Shown one piece after another: positions 1 to 8,404 of a DNA stretch of 64,000 bases. The stretch lies in assembly GCA_030263385.1 (NCBI GenBank), contig SZOX01000013.1, positions 13,450 to 77,449 on the forward strand. The letters run 5' to 3'. Within the stretch, counting starts at the first letter, position 1. Each line of letters starts with the position of its first letter. Both the position numbers and the translations under genes were made by a program. The notes beneath the pieces are model-generated. The model saw only the letters and a list, made by a program, of their open reading frames with translations. It made no database searches and was not told the origin of the DNA. Origin of the DNA: Zeimonas sp003577305 (GTDB taxonomy: Bacteria; Pseudomonadota; Gammaproteobacteria; Burkholderiales; Burkholderiaceae_E).

Positions 1-140
1 CGCACGTCGTAGATGTCGCGACGCACGCTTTCCTCGACGAACTCGGCGAACGTCCGGTTGTTGAAGTCGAGAACGTAGCCGCCGCCCATGTTGAACAGCC
101 GTTCGAGCTTTCGCTTCTCGCTGGAAGTCAGGTCGGACAT
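1..140 (-). CDS. Uncharacterised protein, N-terminal part only
   Basis: The reverse strand from the ATG at 138-140 reads about 46 codons to the window edge, so only the N-terminus is present. It contains the segment NMGGGYVLDFNNRTFAEF. I remember this type of leader from a large family of uncharacterised bacterial proteins often found among defence genes; that is recall, not a search. It starts 24 bp after the stop of the gene at 165-836 on the same strand, so the two are probably co-transcribed. A purine-rich stretch precedes the ATG. Function unknown. Confidence 0.6.
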   Translation of the reverse strand, partial: MSDLTSSEKRKLERLFNMGGGYVLDFNNRTFAEFVEESVRRDIYDV

Positions 141-164
141 ATCTCGTCTCGTCGCCTTCCGCTC

Positions 165-836
165 TTACGCCTCGGTCAGGTCGGTCGCCCGCACATCAAT
201 CGCGCGCTGGAACAAGGCCGTGTACGTGCCCTGCTGGATCATCCCCTTGGCGTTGAGCGCCTTGATCACCTGATAGGGGTTGAAGAGCAGCAGGTACTGG
301 TACGGGCCAGCAGGACCGTCCTTGCAGTCGATGAAGCCCAGGTCTCGCAGGACAGCGAGGTGCTGCCGCCACGTCGTGACATTGCGCTCGCCGCCGTACC
401 CGGCTTCCAGCGCGGCGACAGCCTCGTTGTCGATCCGGACGAAGCCCTCGTCGAAGACGCGGCACCAAAGCACCAGATAGGTCCTGCCCGCAGGCACGGC
501 CTTGCCGTTGGTGACCTGCTTCGAGATGTCGTCGATCAGGTTCACGATCAGCGCCATGGTCCGGGGCATCGTCGTGAAGCCCTTGCGCGTCTTGTCGGTA
601 CGCAGCCACAGGCGCTTCTCGTCGAGATCGGGCCACAGGTGCGCGCGCATCTTCAGATTGCTTTCGGTCGCGCCGTTGCGGCGCGCGCGGGCCTGCTTCT
701 CGTTCAGCACGCCGATCCCGGCCAGCACCTCGGCCTGCACCGCCGCCGGGACGGCGGCGGGTGCGGCGACCGCCTTCAAGGCCGCCTTCTTGACCGGTGT
801 CGCCGTCTTCGCCGGGCTCTTCTTCCTGGTGATCAT
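165..836 (-). CDS. Uncharacterised protein with Lys/Ala-rich N-terminus
   Basis: An ORF of 223 residues. I chose the ATG at 834-836 because AGAGAGGTGG lies just upstream; a longer reading frame exists but lacks such a site. Residues 1 to about 35 are Lys/Ala/Pro-rich and low in complexity. The rest looks globular, with a possible winged-helix stretch around VTTWRQHLAVLRDLGFIDCK followed by LLFNPYQVIKAL. I recognise it only as an uncharacterised type. It is followed after 24 bp by the gene at the window edge, whose leader I associate with defence islands, so the pair may form a two-gene module. Function unknown. Confidence 0.65.
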   Translation of the reverse strand: MITRKKSPAKTATPVKKAALKAVAAPAAVPAAVQAEVLAGIGVLNEKQARARRNGATESNLKMRAHLWPDLDEKRLWLRTDKTRKGFTTMPRTMALIVNLIDDISKQVTNGKAVPAGRTYLVLWCRVFDEGFVRIDNEAVAALEAGYGGERNVTTWRQHLAVLRDLGFIDCKDGPAGPYQYLLLFNPYQVIKALNAKGMIQQGTYTALFQRAIDVRATDLTEA

Positions 837-1357
837 GTCCACCTCTCTTTCTGCGCTTTTAGGTGCCCTGCGACCGGGGCTGATCAAGCTCCGGTCGCGC
901 GACGCACAACTCAGGTTTGGACGCTGGCTCACGAGAGGTTTGGAGGCTCTCGATCAACGGTGCGTTCGGACCTGGTCAATGTGCCTGAAAAATTATACAA
1001 ATCAAAGGCTTACGTTTCTGCGACCGGCTTGTGCGTTCATGGCATTTCCGCAAGCCATTCTCTGTGTTCCATCTTGGGTACACAACTCGACATCTGAGTC
1101 AACACACTTGCCAGCGGTGGTGCGGCGGGAAGCGAGCATCCATGCGGGGTTGCGCGCCGGGCGCGGTGCTCGCCGTGCTCTTCCGTACTCGCTGTGCTCC
1201 CCTGTGCTCGCTGTGCTCCGGGGGTAGAGGGGCCACGGCCCTTGCTGCACGTACCCTGCCGACAGGGCGAGCCGTCGTAGACGGCCATCCCCTGCTGTGA
1301 TCGCCAGGTCTAGCGATGCTCATATGCTTGTCGCGTGAACAGGGGGCAGGTGGCGAC
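837..1357. other. Gene-free stretch with a promoter-like site and a 16-bp repeat
   Basis: No convincing gene. On the minus strand a perfect TATAAT lies at 992-997, about 155 bp upstream of the gene at 165-836, but no good -35 box is seen at the right distance. Three imperfect direct copies of GTGCTCGCTGTGCTCC occur at 1166-1180, 1185-1200 and 1204-1219. The other reading frames here look like GC-driven shadows. Confidence 0.4.
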
Positions 1358-1618
1358 ATGAGCGAGGACGAGGACGATCAGAAGCGCATCTGTCACGGGT
1401 GCGTCGGGGAAGCCTACCTGGCCGAGCAGATCGTGAAGGGCGGGGAGCTGGGCACGTGCTCGTACTGCGGCGACACGCAGGTGTGCAACGACGCCGGGTG
1501 CCCTCAAGCAACGGGTTCGCCGTCGTCGGCGGGTGCAGGGACTTCGATCACACCGACCCAGCGCGGGCGCAAGGCGACATCGGTGTTGAATAAATCAGAC
1601 TCGTCATCGAACAACTGA
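1358..1618 (+). pseudogene. HEPN/RES N-terminal domain, 3'-truncated
   Basis: From the ATG at 1358 (GCAGGTGG upstream) the frame encodes CHGCVGEAYL, then GELGTCSYCGDT. This Cys-rich pattern matches the start of HEPN/RES N-terminal domain proteins, where it precedes a HEPN region and a RES-type NAD-consuming toxin domain. After roughly residue 45 the family pattern stops and the frame runs through low-complexity residues into the 3' end of the convergent gene at 1504-2370. The HEPN and RES domains are absent, so this is most likely a deletion remnant. A stand-alone zinc-ribbon protein is possible but less likely. Confidence 0.6.
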
Positions 1619-2370
1619 TAAGCGCCGTGCTCGCGCAACGCACGAAGCGACCTGGGGAGCTCGCGGTAATGGAACTCTGCCGGATCCGGCCACCCGTTAT
1701 GGTGCGATTTGTCGTCGTACGGCGCTTCGATCTCAGCACCCCGCTCAGCGGGCGGTTCGAGTTGACTCGGACGTTGAGTGAAACGCCTGCAGCGAACCAG
1801 GCAACGCCAAGGTAACGTCTCGACCTGTGAGTGGAGAAAGTCGAAGGTCCTCCCGCCGCGCCACTCAAGCGCCCTCCGAACAACAGGGAGCGGGGCAACC
1901 GAACAACCAAGTTGCTCGGCGCAATCCGGAAGAGAGCAATTCCATCGATACGGCCGATCAGACCAGTTGTAGAAGCAGTAGATTGGCAGTGCGCGATTTG
2001 CGGTAGCGTATCTTTCCAGAAGCTCGATCTGCGGCGTTCCTCCGACTTCGTGCGCCAGAGAGCCGTATCTGCCGCTACTGAACTGACCCTTCTTGGCTTG
2101 AACCGCGTAACGGCGCCAGCCGATTGAACCTGCGCCAATCCAGAGCTCGAAGTCGCAACCCTTGGTCGATTCAGCTGCCCGTGTGTCTTCAGCAAACACA
2201 AAGGTTGGTCTCGCAGATGCCAAGGCATCGAGATTGAGCGATGTAATCGTATCCTCGCCGAAGTGGATTCGGTTTCTACCGAAACGTTTAATCGATCGCC
2301 ACGTCCTCTCGGCGAGTACTTCGAAGAGTTCGTATGCCTGCATGAGGGTTGTGCTGGTTGCCGATTCCAC
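1504..2370 (-). CDS. DUF6615-like protein
   Basis: A 288-residue ORF from the GTG at 2370; an in-frame ATG at 2343 is an alternative start. The protein contains GCDFELWIG, YAVQAKKG, then GRYGSLAHEVGG and LPIYCFYNWSD. I associate this order (acidic DFE, QAKK, H/Q, YCFYN) with DUF6615. The D..E...QAK spacing resembles a PD-(D/E)XK nuclease core, but this is inference. It ends inside the frame of the truncated HEPN/RES gene on the other strand. GC content is lower than in the core genes to the right, as expected for accessory DNA. Confidence 0.6.
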   Translation of the reverse strand: MESATSTTLMQAYELFEVLAERTWRSIKRFGRNRIHFGEDTITSLNLDALASARPTFVFAEDTRAAESTKGCDFELWIGAGSIGWRRYAVQAKKGQFSSGRYGSLAHEVGGTPQIELLERYATANRALPIYCFYNWSDRPYRWNCSLPDCAEQLGCSVAPLPVVRRALEWRGGRTFDFLHSQVETLPWRCLVRCRRFTQRPSQLEPPAERGAEIEAPYDDKSHHNGWPDPAEFHYRELPRSLRALREHGAYQLFDDESDLFNTDVALRPRWVGVIEVPAPADDGEPVA

Positions 2371-2426
2371 GGTTCAATATGCTGAAATGATCAGTCTTCC
2401 TTCCACCGCCAGATGTGCGTCGGCAC

Positions 2427-3320
2427 TCAATCCCTGCGCTCGCGAGACCGCCCCAGCTCGTACATTTTCGCCCTGACCTGGGCGATATAGCTCGCCCGAA
2501 TCTGGCACGCGATCAGCCCTGGTCTGCCTTCGAGGAGCCCCAGTCTGAAGAAGTAGTGGTATGCGAACCAGAGCCAGTGCTCGAAGGGCATTCGAACGAT
2601 CAGGCTCTTGATTGCGCGCCGTCTCTCTTGCGAGTTTCCGAGAAACCGGGGCTTGATGGTCTCTTCGCCGTACCGACCTGTCGACAGGTAGCGATGGCGC
2701 AACCGGGCCTCCCATGTCGAATACCTGTTGTGGCGCGCTATGTACGCTTCGAGACCCTTGAAATCTTCATGAATCAGGGGTGTCGTGATGCGTCCGATCG
2801 GACCGTCCACGACCACCCGCTCGTGGATCTCCATGTCGAGGCCGTCGCTCACATCATCGAAGAGTCGCTCGAAGCGCGCCCGGCCGGCCCTGAACAACAA
2901 GACCGCCGCATGAGAGAAGCCTCCGTACTGCATCGGCCGGCCGAGAAAATGAAAGCCTTTCGTGACCATGAATGCTGCTTCCCGGGGATCTCCGGCGATC
3001 GCCTGCGCGATCTCGACCCATAGTGCGTCAGGCACGACCTCGTCGGCGTCGAGGAGCAGCACCCATGGCGTGGAAAGCGACAGGTTCTCCAGCGCCCACT
3101 GCCGCTTCTTCGGGTATCCACCGCCATAGGTGAACTGAACGACTTCGGCACCGAAGCGCCTTGCGATTTCGGGGGTCTCGTCCGTGCTGTGGGAATCGAG
3201 AACAACGACCCGTTCGGCCGGGCGCAACGCACCGAGGCACCGGGGAAGATTGGCCGCCTCGTTCTTTACAGCCAGCAAGACCGTGATCGGCAGCCGGCCA
3301 ACGGTCGTCCCGATGCTCAT
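2427..3320 (-). CDS. Family 2 glycosyltransferase
   Basis: Starting at the ATG at 3318-3320, the protein (about 297 residues) opens with a GT-A fold: ITVLLAVKNEAANLPRCL, a VVLDSHSTDET segment, and the metal-binding LLLDADEVV near residue 105. The C-terminal half, with HEDFKGLEAYIARHNRYSTWEA, resembles lipopolysaccharide-core-type GT2 enzymes such as WaaE/KdtX relatives. Its ATG overlaps the stop of the decarboxylase gene (ATGA), so translation is probably coupled. It is the last gene of the leftward polysaccharide operon and is expected to act on the cytoplasmic face of the inner membrane. Donor and acceptor cannot be told. Confidence 0.85.
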   Translation of the reverse strand: MSIGTTVGRLPITVLLAVKNEAANLPRCLGALRPAERVVVLDSHSTDETPEIARRFGAEVVQFTYGGGYPKKRQWALENLSLSTPWVLLLDADEVVPDALWVEIAQAIAGDPREAAFMVTKGFHFLGRPMQYGGFSHAAVLLFRAGRARFERLFDDVSDGLDMEIHERVVVDGPIGRITTPLIHEDFKGLEAYIARHNRYSTWEARLRHRYLSTGRYGEETIKPRFLGNSQERRRAIKSLIVRMPFEHWLWFAYHYFFRLGLLEGRPGLIACQIRASYIAQVRAKMYELGRSRERRD

Positions 3321-4279
3321 GGTGCCGAAGAGAGTAACTGGTCGAAGTAAGCGATCGTGCTCTTCAAGCCTTCTTCCAGCCTTGTCTTCGGATCCCATTG
3401 CAGGCGTTCGCGGGCCAGCGTGATATCGGGCTTGCGCTGCATTGGATCGTCGGCCGGCAGCGGGCGAAAGACCAGCTTCGAGCGCGAACCGGTGAGTTCC
3501 ACGATCGTCTCGGCAAGCTGCCGAATAGTGAACTCGTCGGGGTTACCGAGATTCATCGGCCCGGCGAACGCAGGCTCGAGGTCCATGAAGCGGATGATTC
3601 CCTCGATCAAGTCGTCCACATAGCAGAAGCTGCGCGTCTGCAGGCCATCTCCGTAAAGCGTGATGTCTTCGCCCTTGAGCGCCTGGACGATGAAGTTGCT
3701 GACCACGCGCCCGTCGTTCGGATGCATGCGCGGACCGTAGGTATTGAAGATGCGCGCAACCCTGATATCGAGGCGATGCTGGCGGTGGTAGTCGAAGAAG
3801 AGCGTCTCCGCACAGCGCTTGCCTTCGTCGTAGCAACTGCGAGGCCCGATCGGGTTCACGTTGCCCCAGTAGCTCTCTGTCTGCGGATGCACGGCAGGGT
3901 CGCCATACACCTCGCTCGTGCTCGCCTGGAAAATCCGGGCCCTCACCCGTTTTGCGAGGCCAAGCATGTTGATCGCCCCATGCACGCTGGTCTTCGTCGT
4001 CTGGACCGGATCGTGCTGGTAGTGGATAGGGCTTGCCGGGCAGGCGAGGTTGTAGACCTGATCGACTTCGACGTACAGGGGGAAGGTAATGTCGTGCCGC
4101 ATGAACTCGAATCGTGGATTCGAATGCAAATGTTCGACATTGTCCTTGGTGCCGGTGAACAAATTGTCCGCGCAGACGACTTCGTCACCGCGTTCGAGCA
4201 GGCGGTCGATCAGATGAGATCCCAAAAAACCGGCACCGCCGGTGACGAGGATGCGTTTGCGAGGGTTGTAGATGCGCAT
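3317..4279 (-). CDS. UDP-glucuronate decarboxylase (UDP-xylose synthase) family
   Basis: A 320-residue short-chain dehydrogenase of the extended type. The N-terminal NAD-binding motif is VTGGAGFLGSHL, followed by the CADNLFTGTKDN loop and the catalytic YDEGKR (YxxxK) with a preceding STSEVYG. GPRMHPNDGRVVSNFIVQAL is typical of UDP-xylose synthases, which convert UDP-glucuronate to UDP-xylose. It follows the small nuclease-like gene by 15 bp and overlaps the next GT2 by 4 bp. It suggests that xylose, or a sugar derived from it, is part of the polysaccharide. The related 4-epimerases are less likely, given the HP-DGR-V motif. Confidence 0.88.
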   Translation of the reverse strand: MRIYNPRKRILVTGGAGFLGSHLIDRLLERGDEVVCADNLFTGTKDNVEHLHSNPRFEFMRHDITFPLYVEVDQVYNLACPASPIHYQHDPVQTTKTSVHGAINMLGLAKRVRARIFQASTSEVYGDPAVHPQTESYWGNVNPIGPRSCYDEGKRCAETLFFDYHRQHRLDIRVARIFNTYGPRMHPNDGRVVSNFIVQALKGEDITLYGDGLQTRSFCYVDDLIEGIIRFMDLEPAFAGPMNLGNPDEFTIRQLAETIVELTGSRSKLVFRPLPADDPMQRKPDITLARERLQWDPKTRLEEGLKSTIAYFDQLLSSAP

Positions 4280-4294
4280 GGAATCACGTCTTAA

Positions 4295-4744
4295 TCACTT
4301 GGGTGGAACAGGCGGTTTCTGAAGAATGGCCTTCCAGTTGTCTTCGTAGACGCTCAGATGACCCGACATGGATTTCCTGCTCATAGTCAGCGTTCGCTTC
4401 CCGCCAGCACGGCTCTCGTTAGGTGCGGAAAGGAACGACCCGAGTTCGTCGCACGAGAATATGAAAAATCTGCTTCGCGGATTCTCTCGGTCGAGGAGGA
4501 CTACAACCAGATAGTCGAAGCCTTCGGTCAGCGTTCCGTTGACTGCAAGCTGTCTTGGCCAGTCTATTGTCTTGACCTGAACGCGCTTCGCGCCGGAGCT
4601 GTCGATAACCACGACATCCCAACCCTTTTGGGTTTCACCATGGGCAAGGTATGCCTCGACATTCCGTTTGAGAAGTTCTCCAAGAACGAGATACTCCCCT
4701 GTAGCGGCAGATACCGAGCGGTTATTGGTCTCGGTGGTCAGCAT
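4295..4744 (-). CDS. Small PD-(D/E)XK-like protein in the polysaccharide operon
   Basis: A 149-residue ORF directly after the methyltransferase at 4745-5400 (TGAATG junction). It starts TGEYLVLGELLKRNVEAYL and contains WDVVVIDSSGAKRVQVKT, the order (E.., then D...xQVKT) of compact PD-(D/E)XK nuclease-like folds of the type found in restriction or intron-associated proteins. It carries no recognisable sugar-related motif. Its position between two polysaccharide genes on the same strand means it must be co-transcribed, yet the role is unclear: a passenger defence gene is possible. Exact family not recognised. Confidence 0.55.
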   Translation of the reverse strand: MLTTETNNRSVSAATGEYLVLGELLKRNVEAYLAHGETQKGWDVVVIDSSGAKRVQVKTIDWPRQLAVNGTLTEGFDYLVVVLLDRENPRSRFFIFSCDELGSFLSAPNESRAGGKRTLTMSRKSMSGHLSVYEDNWKAILQKPPVPPK

Positions 4745-5400
4745 TCATGGCCTCCGGGCAATGGCGATCATCGACTTGGCCAGCGCCGGCACCCGCCCGA
4801 CGCGCTCGAAACGGATATCGGCGAAACCCGCCTCGCGCAGCAACTCCGAGAGCGTGCGGATCGACCAGAACTTGATGTGCCCGTGATCCCAGAGCGCGGT
4901 GAAGTGCGCGTCCATGCGGCCGGTGATCGCCAGCGCGAGATTCTTCCAGTAGCCGTGGTAAGGCGTGGACACGATGGCCGTGCCGCCCGGCTGCACGAGC
5001 GCGAACAAGGTGGCGGCGTAGCGTCGCGGGTCATAGACGTGCTCGACGACTTCCAGGCTCGTCACGACCGGGAACTGGCCGTAGAGCGCCGCGAGATCGT
5101 CATAGGCCGAGCCCTGGTGCAGACTCAGGTGCGGGTAGTGCTCCTTCGCACGGGCGATGCCTTCGGTCGAAGGGTCCACGCCGGTTACGTCCCACCCGAG
5201 ATTCGCGAGTTCGTTGGCAACGCTCCCGTTGCCGCAGCCGAGGTCGAAGACCCTTCGCCCCCCCCCCCCCCCCCGATAGTGCTGTCGCCAGAGCAGAGTC
5301 TTTCCAGCTCGCGGCGAACGGTTGGAAGGAGATAGTCGTGCGCGCAGGTGAGCGCTGCGGTGTCCCAGCGGTAGCCGGTAGGCGCCGCTTCCGTGCTCAC
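4745..5400 (-). CDS. Class I SAM methyltransferase, out of frame at a 17-G tract
   Basis: The gene starts with GTG at 5398-5400, overlapping the carbamoyltransferase stop (GTGA). The first frame reads VSTEAAPTGYRWDTAAL and 42 codons later enters a run of 17 G. The rest of the methyltransferase is in another frame: RRVFDLGCGNGSVANEL (motif I), then VVTSLEVVEHV (motif II/post-I) to the C-terminus IAIARRP. Fifteen or 18 G would join the halves; with 17 the product ends early. By family it should methylate a sugar or lipid-linked intermediate (UbiG/Bmt-like class). It is either phase-off, a fresh mutant or a miscounted homopolymer. Confidence 0.8.
5258..5274 (-). repeat. 17-bp poly-G tract (coding strand)
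   Basis: Seventeen consecutive C on the plus strand, i.e. 17 G in the methyltransferase reading direction, about 42 codons after its GTG start and just before motif I. It is the longest mononucleotide run in the window. Length change by slippage would switch the gene frame; only lengths of 15, 18 and so on give a full product. Confidence 0.9.
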
Positions 5401-7154
5401 GGCGAGACCCTCGGCTTCATCAATATGTGCCGACCCAGGCAAAGTGCATCCATGTCGGTGCGCTCGAAGCACGCATAGGCCTGCTCCGGCGTATCGACGA
5501 CCGGTTCGTTCTCGTTGAAGCTGGTATTGAGCACAAGCCCGATACCGGACTTCCGTTTGAATGCCGAGATCAGGCGGTGGTAGAGCGGATTGCTCTCGCG
5601 ATCGACGGTCTGCATGCGGCCGGTACCGTCGACGTGGGTGACAGCCGGCAGCCGGTCGCGCCACTCCGGGCGTATCTTCACCACGTGCATCATGAACGGG
5701 GTGTCGACCACCTGTTCGAAATAGATACCTGCGTCCTCTTTCAGCACGCTGGGCGCGAACGGGCGAAACGACTCGCGGCGCTTGATCTTCGCGTTGATCG
5801 TGTCCTTCATCGTCGGCACGCTCGGGTCAGCGAGAATCGAGCGATTGCCCAATGCGCGCGGCCCCCACTCGCTGCGGCCCTGATACCAGCCCACGACAAG
5901 CCCGTCCGAGAGCAGTCGGGCGGCAGTCTCGACAAGCTCCTCATCATCGACACACGACTTCACGAGGAAGCCGCTGCCTTCCGCGACGGCACGCATGCGC
6001 TCGTCGGAATATTCGGGTCCCCAGAAAGCATGCTTCATGTGAAAGCGCTCGGTGCGCCCAAGAACCTGGTGCCAGGTGTAGAACGCCGCACCGAGGCAAG
6101 TGCCGTCGTCCGACGCAGCAGCTTGCAGGTAAGGCGTGTCGAACGGCGTCTCTCGAAGTATTCGAGCGTTCGCCACGCCATTCAACGCGCATCCGCCTGC
6201 CATTGCGACCTGGCCGGTGGGAACGAGCTTGTGCAAACGCGTAAGGCAGTGCACTGCGGCTTCCTCGAAGCGCACCTGCGTCGAACGCGCAATGTCTTTC
6301 TCTCGCTGGGTGAGCGGCGAATTCCGTTCGCGCGGCTGCCCGAGCGCCTCGACCAGGCGATCGGTGTAAAAGCGCCCCATCGCCACCTGGCCCTTCTCGT
6401 CGACGGCGCCGCTTTCACCGCCCTCGTGCATGCCGAAGTACCCGCTCGCCAGCCGGAACCAATCATTTCGATCGAGCCTGACCAGTTCGGCCATGAGATC
6501 CCGGTGGAGATCCTGACCGTATGGCGCCAGGCCCATCACCTTGTACTCCTCGCCGTATCGGTCAAATCCGATGAACTGGCAAAGCGCGGTGTAGAAGAAC
6601 CCCAGGCTGTCCGGCAGGGTGACGCGATCGAGAATTTCGATGCGATTCCCTTCGCAGCGCGCCGCCATCATGCTCGCGAAATCGCCCGAACCGTCGTACG
6701 AAAGCCCTGCGGTCACGGTCTCGAACGGCGACAGGAAATAGGCGCTGGCGATGTGCGCAAGATGGTGTTCGACGTTCACCGCCTCGAAGCGAAGACGCGA
6801 GGGATCTTCCTCGCAGATTTCCGCCAATGATTCCAGCGTGCCCTTCGTTTCCCGGTTGCGACGGAAGTGCTCTACCACCGCGCCCGCAGCCTTCAAGGGC
6901 CTTTGCGCCACGTAGGCCAGCTTCGCGGCGTAGTTCGCCTTCGGGTCGCGCGCCATCGCGACGTGCGTCACATCGCGCAGCGTCAACCCCGCATCCGACA
7001 GCAGCCTGCGAATGGCGTGCTCGGGGAACGCCGGGGAGTGCTTGATGCGTGCGCCCAAGCGCTCCTCGGCAACGGCACCGACCAGTTTTCCGTCGACCAC
7101 GAGACACGCTGCCGAGTCGGCGTGGAAGGCGTTGAACCCAAGAATGACTGCCAT
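5397..7154 (-). CDS. Carbamoyltransferase (NodU/TobZ type)
   Basis: A 585-residue protein from the ATG at 7152-7154, preceded by AGGAGA. The N-terminal half (VILGFNAFHADSAACLV, VNVEHHLAHIASAYF, GLSYDGSGDF) is the Kae1-like domain with the metal-binding HHLAH histidines. The C-terminal half (GWYQGRSEWGPRALGNRSIL, RRESFRPFAPSVL, LNTSFNENEPVV) is the YrdC-like carbamoyl-AMP domain. The family transfers carbamoyl from carbamoyl phosphate to sugar hydroxyls. In this operon it most likely carbamoylates the surface polysaccharide or its lipid-linked unit. Its stop overlaps the GTG of the methyltransferase. Confidence 0.93.
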   Translation of the reverse strand: MAVILGFNAFHADSAACLVVDGKLVGAVAEERLGARIKHSPAFPEHAIRRLLSDAGLTLRDVTHVAMARDPKANYAAKLAYVAQRPLKAAGAVVEHFRRNRETKGTLESLAEICEEDPSRLRFEAVNVEHHLAHIASAYFLSPFETVTAGLSYDGSGDFASMMAARCEGNRIEILDRVTLPDSLGFFYTALCQFIGFDRYGEEYKVMGLAPYGQDLHRDLMAELVRLDRNDWFRLASGYFGMHEGGESGAVDEKGQVAMGRFYTDRLVEALGQPRERNSPLTQREKDIARSTQVRFEEAAVHCLTRLHKLVPTGQVAMAGGCALNGVANARILRETPFDTPYLQAAASDDGTCLGAAFYTWHQVLGRTERFHMKHAFWGPEYSDERMRAVAEGSGFLVKSCVDDEELVETAARLLSDGLVVGWYQGRSEWGPRALGNRSILADPSVPTMKDTINAKIKRRESFRPFAPSVLKEDAGIYFEQVVDTPFMMHVVKIRPEWRDRLPAVTHVDGTGRMQTVDRESNPLYHRLISAFKRKSGIGLVLNTSFNENEPVVDTPEQAYACFERTDMDALCLGRHILMKPRVSP

Positions 7155-7168
7155 TCTTCTCCTGTCGT

Positions 7169-8341
7169 CTACGTCACTTGGACACATTCGGGCCGCGGCC
7201 CCATCCCGAGGAGCCACGAATAGACGGCTGCGGTCTCACGGGCAATCTCGGCCCAGCCGAAACGGCGCACATATTCCCGCCCACGCTCGCCCATCGCCCA
7301 CCGCTCGTCGTCTCCGAGCGCCATCGCTTCGCGCAGCGCAGCCACCAGCGGCTCCACGCCGATCTCGATCCACCACCCGCAACGCCGGGTTTCCAGGTCG
7401 GCCCAGGGCGCGCCGCGCGTCGTGATCACCGGCAGCCCGTGCGCCAGCGCTTCGGCAACCACGACGCCGAAGTTCTCGCTGAAAGTCGGCAGCACGAACA
7501 GGTCGGCATCCAGATACGCCGCGGATTTCCGTTCCCCGTCGACCTCGCCGATGTACTCGATCGATTCGGCGACCCCGAGTCGTCGCGCCAGAGCCGTCAC
7601 CTCGGCGAGGTGTCCGCCCTCGTCGGGACCGGCGATGCGAAGGCGCCAGCCGCGCGGCGCAAGACGCGCCCACGCCTGGACGAGGTTCATCAGGCCCTTT
7701 ATTGGATGCACCCGGGACAGGAACAGGACGTTGCGCACGCGCTCATGCGCTCGTTGCCACGGCCGACCGGGGCAGAGCGGCGACAGGAGGTCGACGCCGT
7801 TCGGGATGATGGCGACGGGTTGGCGCAGGCCGAGCTTGCGGATGCTCTCGAGTTCCTGCCAGGCGGTGGCGATCAGAACGCGCGCCGCATCGAGATCGCT
7901 GCGCTGAAAGAGCGCCATGCCGAGGCGCTTCTTCCACGCCTTGTGGCCGAGTGCCCAGGGCTCCAGCATGCCGTGGGGCTGTAACACGAGCGGTACGCGA
8001 TGTCTCTGCGCCCACTTGGCCACCCAATGTCCGACGGGTTCCCACAGGCCGTGGGTGTGTATGACATCGGGCAGGCTGGCACCGATCTGCTTTCGCATCA
8101 CGCTCAAAATGGGAAGTCCCGCCCTGAGCATTGTCGCGGATGTCGATCGCGCGACAAGACGATTCACCTTGGTAGAACTTGCTGGCAGCAAATGGTCTCC
8201 GGCCAACGCTTGAGTCAGGAGGCTGACCGTGACTCCTCTGATCTCGCCGAGAGCATCAGTCAGATCACAAACAACCCGTGACGTTCCTCCGGCACTGAGC
8301 CTGAGACTGGAAATCACGTGGAGGATGTGAACATCCTTCAT
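7169..8341 (-). CDS. Family 4 glycosyltransferase
   Basis: A 390-residue GT-B protein. It starts VHILHVISSLRLSAGGTSRVV, with the glycine-rich acceptor-domain loop. The C-terminal donor domain contains NVLFLSRVHPIKGL, IAGPDEGGHL and FVLPTFSENFGVVVAEAL, the E-x7-E signature of GT4. It lies 14 bp upstream of the carbamoyltransferase start. It should add one sugar to the undecaprenyl-linked repeat unit in the cytoplasm; the sugar is unknown. Confidence 0.92.
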   Translation of the reverse strand: MKDVHILHVISSLRLSAGGTSRVVCDLTDALGEIRGVTVSLLTQALAGDHLLPASSTKVNRLVARSTSATMLRAGLPILSVMRKQIGASLPDVIHTHGLWEPVGHWVAKWAQRHRVPLVLQPHGMLEPWALGHKAWKKRLGMALFQRSDLDAARVLIATAWQELESIRKLGLRQPVAIIPNGVDLLSPLCPGRPWQRAHERVRNVLFLSRVHPIKGLMNLVQAWARLAPRGWRLRIAGPDEGGHLAEVTALARRLGVAESIEYIGEVDGERKSAAYLDADLFVLPTFSENFGVVVAEALAHGLPVITTRGAPWADLETRRCGWWIEIGVEPLVAALREAMALGDDERWAMGERGREYVRRFGWAEIARETAAVYSWLLGMGPRPECVQVT

Positions 8342-8404
8342 CGGCGCCTTAGCAGAAATGCCATGCCTGATCGTGAGGCGCCTGTTATTTGCAAGCGGGC
8401 GCGC

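Noticed and set aside
5185..5664. A separate 159-codon ORF ending in GGGGGGEGSSTSAAATG
   Set aside because: Its first part is out of frame with the carbamoyltransferase it overlaps; the useful part is the N-terminus of the methyltransferase in the off frame.
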